Assembly: GCA_020851015.1 (NCBI GenBank)
Contig: JADZDN010000362.1
Span: 1 to 5,991, forward strand
Origin: Alphaproteobacteria bacterium
GTDB taxonomy: Bacteria > Pseudomonadota > Alphaproteobacteria > JAEULC01
DNA: 5,991 bases
Reading direction: 5' to 3'
Shown: positions 1-4,933 of the stretch, piece by piece
How the letters are laid out: every line of letters begins with the position of its first letter
Position numbering within the stretch: the first letter of the stretch is position 1
Notes under the pieces: generated by a model
Database searches by the model: none
What the model was told of the DNA's origin: nothing
Seen by the model: the letters and a program-made list of their open reading frames with translations, nothing else
Made by a program: the position numbers and the translations under genes

Positions 1-50
1 GCGGCGGCGGCGTCGAGGCTGTTGGGCCGGATGGCGGCGGCAGCGGTCAT
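1..50 (-). CDS. Start of an unidentified gene, cut by the left window edge
   Basis: An ATG at 50 on the minus strand opens a frame that stays open to the window edge (MTAAAAIRPNSLDAAA). It begins 10 bp after the stop codon of the methyltransferase on the same strand. A GAGGG Shine-Dalgarno that overlaps that stop codon precedes it by 7 nt. This arrangement is typical of the next gene in an operon and suggests coupled translation. Only about 16 residues are visible, Ala-rich with no diagnostic motif, so no function can be given. The assignment rests on ribosome binding site quality and operon position. Confidence 0.6.
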   Translation of the reverse strand, partial: MTAAAAIRPNSLDAAA

Positions 51-57
51 CGTCAGT

Positions 58-62
58 CCCTC
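58..62 (-). promoter_or_regulatory. Ribosome binding site of the gene at the left edge
   Basis: GAGGG on the minus strand lies 7 nt before the ATG at 50 and shares bases with the TGA stop of the methyltransferase (61-63). It is one of the two best Shine-Dalgarno matches in the window and is the main support for a real gene start at 50. Confidence 0.6.
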
Positions 63-717
63 AAACCAGGGTCCAGTGGTAGTCGCCGGTGTAGCCGGCC
101 TCGGCGAAGATCTTCTTCCACCCCTCGGGGTAGTCGTGGGTGTAGGCGGTCAGCACCCAGTCCAGGAACAGCGCGCGCTGCTCGGGCGTGTGGTAGCTGT
201 CGACCTGGACATAGGCCTTGCCGTCGCGCGTGACGCGCTGGATTTCCTTCAGCGCCTCGATGCATTCCGCACGCGGCAGGTTGTGGATCGTGTTGATGCT
301 GACCACCGCGTCGAAGCTGTGGTCGGGGAAGGGCAGTTTCCTCGCGTTGCCCAGGTGCAGGCGCCCCACCACCTCGGGCTCGCATTTCATCATCGCGTAT
401 TCCGAGATGTCGAGGCCGAACGCCTCGAGCCCGGGACAGGCCTTCATGAAGTCCTTGACCAGGAACCCCTTGGCGCAGCCCACGTCGAGCACGCGCATGC
501 CGGGCTTCAGGCCGAAATGGGCGATGATGTCCTCGGCGATCGGAATCCAGCGCCCATCGTAGCGGAATCCGCCATAGCCGTACTCGCGCGGACCGTCGAA
601 ATACTCGAAGCCGTACTGGCGCGAGATGCGGATGTGCTCGTCCGTCTTGGCCGCGCTGCGGCTCTGCACGTTTCGCTTGGACTGGGGATAGCGGCGCAGC
701 AGGTTGATTTCCGCCAT
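61..717 (-). CDS. Class I SAM-dependent methyltransferase
   Basis: A 218-residue cytoplasmic methyltransferase. The Rossmann SAM-binding motif I is VLDVGCAKGF (residues 76-85). The acidic residue ending strand 2 is in GLDIS (D103). The NARKLPF segment (124-130) and SFDAVVS (134-140) follow in the order expected of a class I fold. An N-terminal extension of about 65 residues is rich in Tyr, Arg and Gly (FEYFDGPREYGYGGFRYDG region) and precedes the fold. From memory, such extensions occur in methyltransferases of surface-glycan clusters; the acceptor substrate cannot be read from sequence. The ATG at 717 is chosen because the frame upstream (to 879) is low-complexity and not protein-like. No good Shine-Dalgarno is visible before it. 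The downstream gene starts 10 bp after its stop. The sugar operon on the same strand lies beyond the plus-strand pair, so a shared role in glycan synthesis is inference. Confidence 0.88.
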   Translation of the reverse strand: MAEINLLRRYPQSKRNVQSRSAAKTDEHIRISRQYGFEYFDGPREYGYGGFRYDGRWIPIAEDIIAHFGLKPGMRVLDVGCAKGFLVKDFMKACPGLEAFGLDISEYAMMKCEPEVVGRLHLGNARKLPFPDHSFDAVVSINTIHNLPRAECIEALKEIQRVTRDGKAYVQVDSYHTPEQRALFLDWVLTAYTHDYPEGWKKIFAEAGYTGDYHWTLV

Positions 718-782
718 GGCAGCGTAAAATGTCCGATATTCCAGGGATTTGCGTTGCCGCTCCCGATCCGGCGGCGGCGACG

Positions 783-811
783 GGTTTAACGCAAAGCGCC
801 TTGCGTGGCAA
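783..811 (-). promoter_or_regulatory. Possible promoter of the methyltransferase gene
   Basis: On the minus strand, TTGCCA (806-811, five of six to TTGACA) is followed after 17 bp by TAAACC (783-788, about three of six to TATAAT). This would give a leader of roughly 60 nt to the ATG at 717. The spacing is ideal, but the -10 box is poor and such matches arise by chance. An inverted repeat (789-806) fills the spacer. Confidence 0.3.
789..806. promoter_or_regulatory. Inverted repeat ACGCAA-N6-TTGCGT, candidate operator
   Basis: Perfect 6-bp arms, ACGCAA (789-794) and TTGCGT (801-806), flank a 6-nt spacer. The centre lies between the candidate -35 and -10 boxes of the methyltransferase. A further TTGCGT half-site sits at 749-754. 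The symmetry suits a dimeric regulator, but the protein that would bind is unknown. The repeat could also be chance in G+C-rich DNA. Confidence 0.35.
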
Positions 812-820
812 CCCTCGGCC

Positions 821-840
821 CCCGGCGGGCCCCGGCGGGG
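821..840. repeat. Short tandem repeat, CCCGGCGGG twice with 10-bp period
   Basis: CCCGGCGGGC at 821-830 is followed directly by CCCGGCGGGG at 831-840, within a very G+C-rich stretch of the divergent intergenic region. It is probably compositional; no function is proposed. Confidence 0.4.
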
Positions 841-866
841 CGCGCCGCCGCCGGTCGCGCCGTTGC

Positions 867-879
867 TTGACTTCGTCAA
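867..879. promoter_or_regulatory. Palindrome TTGAC-TTC-GTCAA, candidate MarR operator
   Basis: Perfect 5-bp arms flank a 3-bp centre, 47 bp upstream of the ATG of the MarR-type regulator gene. MarR dimers bind short, often AT-richer palindromes near their own promoters, so autoregulation is the natural reading. The right arm also takes part in a second inverted repeat, TCAAC-N6-GTTGA (876-891), which could be a second, overlapping site. The binding protein is inferred from position only. Confidence 0.5.
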
Positions 880-895
880 CTATCCGGTTGATCCT
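867..895 (+). promoter_or_regulatory. Possible promoter of the MarR-GNAT/EamA operon
   Basis: TTGACT (867-872) matches five of six bases of a sigma-70-type -35 box. A 17-bp spacer leads to GATCCT (890-895), a weak -10. Transcription would begin shortly before the GGGAGGG ribosome binding site at 912-918. The -35 box lies inside the TTGAC-N3-GTCAA palindrome, as expected if a bound repressor blocks RNA polymerase. The -10 match is poor, so the call is tentative. Confidence 0.35.
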
Positions 896-911
896 GGCAC
901 GAAACAAGGCC

Positions 912-918
912 GGGAGGG
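912..918 (+). promoter_or_regulatory. Ribosome binding site that fixes the MarR-GNAT start
   Basis: GGGAGGG lies 7 nt before the ATG at 926. It supports that start over the in-frame ATG at 749, whose extra 59 codons read as low-complexity intergenic sequence and would run through the candidate operator. Confidence 0.7.
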
Positions 919-925
919 CGACGCC

Positions 926-1855
926 ATGGCGGAGACCACCCTGGACCGGCGCGTGGCCGCGGTCCGGCGCTTCAACCGCTTCTACACGCTGAAGATCGGC
1001 GCCTTGGAGGAAGGCCATTCGCAAAGTCCCTTCTCGCTCGCCGAGGCGCGCGTGCTCTACGAGCTCGCCAACCGCGCGCGCCCGACCGCGGGCGAGCTGG
1101 CGCGCGACCTGGGCCTGGATGCTGGGTATCTCAGCCGCATCCTGGCGGGGTTCGACAGGCGCGGCCTGCTGGTCAAGGAGCCCTCCGACAGCGACGGGCG
1201 GCAGAGCCACCTGGTGCTGACCGCGGCGGGCCGGGCCGCCTTCGCGCCGATGAACGCCGCCACCAAGGCCGGCATCGGCCGGATGCTGCGGAGCATCGAC
1301 GGCGCCGGGCAGGAGCGCCTGGTGGCGGCGATGCAGACGATCGAGACTTTGCTCGGCGCGCCGGCCGAACCCAAGACGCCCTATCTGCTGCGACCGCACC
1401 GGCCGGGCGACATGGGCTGGGTGGTATCGGCGCATGGCGCGCTCTATGCCCGGGAATACGGCTGGGACCAGAGCTTCGAGGGGCTGGTGGCCGAAATCGC
1501 GGCGAAATTCATCCGCCACTTCGACCCGGCGCGCGAATGCTGCTGGATGGCCGAGAAGGACGGCGAAACCGTCGGCTCGGCCTTCGTGGTGCGCAAGTCG
1601 GCCACGGTGGCGAAGCTGCGCCTGGTGATCGTCGATCCCAAGGCGCGCGGCCTGGGCATCGGCCAGCGACTGGTGGCGGAATGCATCCGCTTCGCGCGCC
1701 AGGCGGGCTATCGCAAGCTGACGCTCTGGACCAACTCGATCCTCAACGCCGCGCGGCACATCTACGAGGCCGAGGGGTTCGCGCTGGTGAAGTCCGAGGC
1801 CCATCGCAGCTTCGGCCACGATCTGGTCGGCGAGATCTGGGAATTGAAGCTTTGA
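926..1855 (+). CDS. MarR-type regulator fused to GNAT N-acetyltransferase
   Basis: A 309-residue two-domain protein. Residues 1 to about 145 form a MarR winged helix. The helix-turn-helix is around 54-82 (TAGELARDLGLDAGYLSRIL) and the wing around 84-102 (KEPSDSDGRQSHLVLTAAG), carrying the Asp and Arg typical of the family. Residues from about 153 to the end form a GNAT domain. Its acetyl-CoA motif A ends in RGLGIG (241-246, the R/Q-x-x-G-x-G/A signature) and is followed by LWTN (267-270) and IYEAEGF (279-285). MarR-GNAT fusions are a recognised bacterial architecture: the MarR half is expected to bind DNA as a dimer, while the acetyl acceptor is generally unknown. The gene heads an operon with the EamA transporter (stop to ATG 5 bp) and has a palindrome at its promoter, so it probably controls itself and the exporter. 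The ligand cannot be inferred. Confidence 0.9.
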   Translation: MAETTLDRRVAAVRRFNRFYTLKIGALEEGHSQSPFSLAEARVLYELANRARPTAGELARDLGLDAGYLSRILAGFDRRGLLVKEPSDSDGRQSHLVLTAAGRAAFAPMNAATKAGIGRMLRSIDGAGQERLVAAMQTIETLLGAPAEPKTPYLLRPHRPGDMGWVVSAHGALYAREYGWDQSFEGLVAEIAAKFIRHFDPARECCWMAEKDGETVGSAFVVRKSATVAKLRLVIVDPKARGLGIGQRLVAECIRFARQAGYRKLTLWTNSILNAARHIYEAEGFALVKSEAHRSFGHDLVGEIWELKL

Positions 1856-1860
1856 GCCTG

Positions 1861-2742
1861 ATGCCGATCGCGGCGGCGGCCGGCACCGGCATCCAGGTCG
1901 GCCTTGCCATCGTCGCCACGCGCTACGTCATCGACCAGGCGGGACCGGCGTCGCTGGCGCTGTGGCGCTATGCCATCGGGGCGCTGTGCCTGCTGCCCGT
2001 CGTGTCGGCGCTGCGCGCCTGGCCGCGCTTTCGCGCCGCGGACCTGCTGCCGATCGCCGTCCTCGGCATGGTGCAGTTCGGCCTGCTCATCGCGCTCCTG
2101 AATTTCGGGCTGAAGACGATCTCCTCGGCGCGTGGCGCGCTGATCCTCGCGACCTTTCCGCTGCAGACCATGCTGATCGCCGCGCTCCTGGGCCGCGAGA
2201 GACTGACCGCGGCAAAGTCGCTCGGCGTGCTGCTGACGATCCTGGGCGTCGGCGCGGCGCTCGGCGAGAAGGCGGCGGGCGGCAACCACGGCTGGATCGG
2301 CGAGGCCGCGGTCTTCGCCAGCGCGTTCTGCGGCGCGCTGTGCAGCGTGCTCTACCGTCCCTATTTGCAGCGCTACCCCGCCCTGCCCGTGGGCGCGGTG
2401 GCGATGCTGGGTTCGGTCGCGTTCCTTTCCATCCCCGCCTGGGGCGAAGGCGTCTTCGCCGCCCCTCCGCATTTCACCCCGGGCGGCTGGGCGGCCATCC
2501 TGTTCATCGGCATGAGCAGCGCCGTCGGCTATTTCCTGTGGCTGTGGGCGCTGGCGCGCGCGACGCCGACGCGCGTGACGGTGTTCCTGGCGCTGAGCCC
2601 GATCACCGCGATGCTGCTGGGCGCGGCCCTGCTGGGCGAGCCGATCACGCCGATGGGGCTGCTGGGCGTGGTGCTGGTCGCGCTGGGCCTGGTGGTCGCG
2701 ACGCGCGGCGGGCCTCAGCCCGGGCCGACGCCCAGCGTGTAG
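1861..2742 (+). CDS. EamA/DMT-family inner-membrane transporter, probable metabolite exporter
   Basis: A 293-residue hydrophobic protein of the drug/metabolite transporter superfamily, with two EamA repeats (about 5-135 and 145-281) and around ten membrane segments. Family-typical features include the first helix ending in ATRYVID, the ALWRYAIGALCLLP segment (33-46), GRERL at the end of the first repeat's fourth helix (111-115), and its counterpart LSPITAMLLGAALLGEPI (245-262) in the second repeat. Length and topology are normal. Relatives export amino acids, drugs or other small metabolites; the substrate here is unknown. The ATG at 1861 is used. A TTG at 1852 would add three residues and overlap the upstream TGA as TTGA; neither start has a strong Shine-Dalgarno, so translation is likely coupled to the MarR-GNAT gene. 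The 3' end overlaps the convergent dehydrogenase gene by 28 bp. Confidence 0.88.
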   Translation: MPIAAAAGTGIQVGLAIVATRYVIDQAGPASLALWRYAIGALCLLPVVSALRAWPRFRAADLLPIAVLGMVQFGLLIALLNFGLKTISSARGALILATFPLQTMLIAALLGRERLTAAKSLGVLLTILGVGAALGEKAAGGNHGWIGEAAVFASAFCGALCSVLYRPYLQRYPALPVGAVAMLGSVAFLSIPAWGEGVFAAPPHFTPGGWAAILFIGMSSAVGYFLWLWALARATPTRVTVFLALSPITAMLLGAALLGEPITPMGLLGVVLVALGLVVATRGGPQPGPTPSV

Positions 2743-3989
2743 CGCATCAGCCCGGCCCTGGCGCAAGCCTCGGCCGGCAGCACGGCGTAGGGATCGAGCA
2801 GCACGCGGCCGCGCATCGCGCGGGCGATCGCCGCCGGATCCAGCGTCTTGAATTCCGGCCAGGGCGTCATGATCGCCACCACGTCGGCGCCCTTGCAGGC
2901 GGCCAGCGCGGAGTCGGCACCGTGCGCCCGGGGATGTGGCGCGGCCGAGACCGGCACCACCGGGTCGTAGGCGCTGATCGCGAACGCGCCCAGGTGACGG
3001 ATCAGCGCCAGCGACGGCGAGTTCTTGGTGGAGTGGGTGTTCTCCTTGTAGGCGAGGCCCAGAACCGCGATCGCCGGGTTCGGCATCTGCGGCAGCACGG
3101 CGCGCTGCAACGTGCGCCAGGCCCAGTCGCGGCGATGGCGCGAATTGGCGATCCACGCCTGCACCACGCCGGCGTCGCTGCCGATCTTTTCGGCGATGCG
3201 GCAGACCGTGGCCAGGTCGCGCTCGAGATTGCCGCCGGCGATGCCCAGGCCCGGCGCCAGATAGGCGTACTGGCCGATGCGCTTGTCCAGCTTCAGCGCC
3301 GGGGCGATCTCGTGCCAGGCCGCGCCGATGCCCTCGCACAACTCCGCCAGCGTGTTGGCGACGCTGATCGACGACACCAGGCAGCAGTTGATCGCGATCT
3401 TGGCCAGCTCCGCGCTCTCGTAACGCATGACCAGGGTCGGGCAGCCGAAGGCGTCGAGATAGGCCTGGAGCGCGGGCGGCAGCGGCTTCGCCGGCTCGGG
3501 CGATCCCACGATATAGCGCTCGGGATTGAGCGCGCGCTCGATGGCGCGGCCGAAGATCAACGTCTCGACCTGGTAGCAGAGGTTGAGCGCGGGCCGCTGG
3601 CGCGCGCGGGTGAAGCCAGGCGGCACCTGGCTCAGCACGACCAGGATCGCATCGCTCCGAAGGCCCTCCTGCACCGTGCGCAGCAGCGCGTCGATCCCCG
3701 ACAGGTCGCTCCTGCCCTCGTCGTCCGTGGGCACGTCGGGCGCGACATACACCACGTCGCAGCGCCTCAGCGCGTCGACCAGCGACGTGAAGGACAGGCG
3801 CTCGGCGTTCTTCGCCCGCAATTCGGCGAGGTCGGGCTCGACCACCGGCAGTTCGCCCCTGGCAAGCCGGGCGCTCAGCGCCGCGTCGGGATCGAAGCAG
3901 ACCACGGCGAAGCCGCGCTCGGCCGCCGCGACGGCGGAGTTGAGGCCGAGATGCGTCATCCCGGCGTATCCGATCACCGGCTTGGTCAC
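2715..3989 (-). CDS. Divergent UDP-glucose/GDP-mannose dehydrogenase homologue lacking the catalytic Cys
   Basis: A 424-residue cytoplasmic protein. It has an N-terminal NAD-binding Rossmann domain (VIGYAGMTHLGL, 5-16), the VPPGFT loop (122-127), the central helix with ESAELAKIAIN (191-201), and the C-terminal domain opening with VLGLAYKENTHSTKNSPSL (309-327). Canonical members oxidise a nucleotide sugar twice at C6 to the uronate. E142, K197, N201 and D258 match the family's active-site Glu, Lys, Asn and Asp. Where the family has GGSCxxKD, this protein reads AGGNLERD (251-258), placing Asn254 at the catalytic Cys. The Thr of the TVPxG motif is Gln121. The classic GxGYVGL loop and the DDxR segment near 318-322 are also altered. 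It may perform only a partial oxidation or another reaction. The GTG start at 3989 overlaps the upstream stop (GTGA), indicating translational coupling. Substrate is unknown. Confidence 0.85.
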   Translation of the reverse strand: MTKPVIGYAGMTHLGLNSAVAAAERGFAVVCFDPDAALSARLARGELPVVEPDLAELRAKNAERLSFTSLVDALRRCDVVYVAPDVPTDDEGRSDLSGIDALLRTVQEGLRSDAILVVLSQVPPGFTRARQRPALNLCYQVETLIFGRAIERALNPERYIVGSPEPAKPLPPALQAYLDAFGCPTLVMRYESAELAKIAINCCLVSSISVANTLAELCEGIGAAWHEIAPALKLDKRIGQYAYLAPGLGIAGGNLERDLATVCRIAEKIGSDAGVVQAWIANSRHRRDWAWRTLQRAVLPQMPNPAIAVLGLAYKENTHSTKNSPSLALIRHLGAFAISAYDPVVPVSAAPHPRAHGADSALAACKGADVVAIMTPWPEFKTLDPAAIARAMRGRVLLDPYAVLPAEACARAGLMRYTLGVGPG

Positions 3990-4918
3990 GCCCCGGCCGC
4001 CTTGACGGCATCCTGCCCAAGCCGGCGCAAGGTGCGGCTGAGCCACAGATCGCCCGACAGGTTGGTCGGCTGCTTCGCCTGGACGATGCGCTTGAAATGC
4101 GCGTATTCCGCTTCCCAGGTGGGGTCGTCCTGCACCAGGGTCACGCTCTCCTCCGGCGGTCGTCCACTGGGCAGGACGCGTGTGCGGTGGGTGAAGGTGC
4201 TGGGCCCCCATTTGCACAGCGAGCGGATATGCGCCGTGCCCTTCTCGGCCAGCACGTCGCAGGTGAAGTGGTTGCGCCACTGCAAGAGCGTCATCTCCAG
4301 CTCGATCTTCGGCTTCCCGGCCTCCGACGCGATCACCACGTGGTCGGGCGCGCGGTTCTCGAACCGGCTGGCGGAGACGACGCGGAAATCCTCGGCCAGG
4401 TCGCCGAACCAGAACCGCGCCGTGTCGAGCAGGTGCGAGCCGAGGTCGGGCAGCACGCCCGCCTCGGCATCCCGCCACGCCGATTCGCGCACCAGCCGCG
4501 CCGTGCCGTTGCCGTAGAACATGCGGCAGCGATAGACGCGCCCCAGCCGGCCCGACGCGACGAGATCGCGCATGCGCACGTAGTGCGGCTCGAAGCGGTG
4601 GTTGTAGGCTGTGTAGCACACCACGCCCTTGGCGCGCGCCGCCACCTGGATTTGCTCGATCTCGCCGTCATCTGCGGCCCATAGCGGCTTTTCGACCAGC
4701 ACGTGCTTGCCGTTGGCGACCAGGTAGCCCAGCACGTCCATCTTCGGCTGGTCGGGAATGCAGGCGAGCGCCGCGTCATAGGCATCGAGCGGCACGTCCT
4801 CGACCCGGCGGTACTCGGCTTCGCGGTTGACCGGGTCGACCGCGGCCACGTGGTCCGCGCCGGCGACCCGCCGCCGCTTGTGGCCCTGGACGCCCAGCCC
4901 GATCGTGATCGCGCGCAT
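3986..4918 (-). CDS. Gfo/Idh/MocA-family NAD(P)-dependent sugar oxidoreductase
   Basis: A 310-residue cytoplasmic oxidoreductase. The N-terminal Rossmann fold starts at once with GLGVQG (7-12, GxGxxG). The family motif EKP (76-78) carries the catalytic-type Lys77. YNHRF (105-109) and DLGSHLLD (158-165, with the conserved His162) belong to the C-terminal substrate domain. Family members oxidise or reduce hydroxyl or keto groups on sugars, inositols and nucleotide sugars; which sugar is used here is not readable. The stretch between the Rossmann fold's first strand and EKP is short, so the protein is slightly below the usual 330-380 residues but complete. It lies 15 bp after the PfkB-type kinase gene and overlaps the dehydrogenase gene by 4 bp (GTGA). 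The three are therefore almost certainly one operon. A weak GGACGG lies 8 nt before the ATG. Confidence 0.9.
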   Translation of the reverse strand: MRAITIGLGVQGHKRRRVAGADHVAAVDPVNREAEYRRVEDVPLDAYDAALACIPDQPKMDVLGYLVANGKHVLVEKPLWAADDGEIEQIQVAARAKGVVCYTAYNHRFEPHYVRMRDLVASGRLGRVYRCRMFYGNGTARLVRESAWRDAEAGVLPDLGSHLLDTARFWFGDLAEDFRVVSASRFENRAPDHVVIASEAGKPKIELEMTLLQWRNHFTCDVLAEKGTAHIRSLCKWGPSTFTHRTRVLPSGRPPEESVTLVQDDPTWEAEYAHFKRIVQAKQPTNLSGDLWLSRTLRRLGQDAVKAAGA

Positions 4919-4933
4919 CGGGCGGCCCGTCCG

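Noticed and set aside
22..789. A 255-codon plus-strand frame antisense to the methyltransferase
   Set aside because: It mirrors the methyltransferase codons, has no Shine-Dalgarno and shows no domain.
821..860. G+C-rich repeats in the intergenic region as a rho-independent terminator or REP element
   Set aside because: There is no T-tract, there is no upstream gene to terminate in a divergent region, and no second copy is visible in the window.
718..879. Longer start (ATG at 879, minus strand) for the methyltransferase
   Set aside because: The extra 54 residues are Gly-, Pro- and Arg-rich and cross the divergent intergenic region. Family-like sequence begins at the ATG at 717.
749..925. Longer start (ATG 749) for the MarR-GNAT protein
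   Set aside because: The added 59 residues are low-complexity, cover the candidate promoter and palindromes, and compete with a well-placed GGGAGGG before ATG 926.
53..1819. A 588-codon open frame on the minus strand spanning the methyltransferase and MarR-GNAT region
   Set aside because: It is antisense to the MarR-GNAT gene and an alternate frame of the methyltransferase. Both real genes show clear family motifs, whereas this frame shows none.
1762..4020. A 752-codon open frame on the minus strand
   Set aside because: It is the shifted frame of the dehydrogenase gene continued antisense through the transporter. The translation is low-complexity and Arg-rich without recognisable motifs.
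1962..4517. An 851-codon open frame on the plus strand
   Set aside because: It runs antisense to the dehydrogenase and oxidoreductase genes and out of frame through the transporter gene. Its product is Arg-, Ala- and Gly-rich with no domain, as expected for a shadow frame in G+C-rich DNA.
4919..4929. CGGGCCGCCCG palindrome between the kinase and oxidoreductase genes as a terminator
   Set aside because: The stem has no usable loop and no T-run, and it lies within a 15-bp intra-operon gap. It is more likely compositional.
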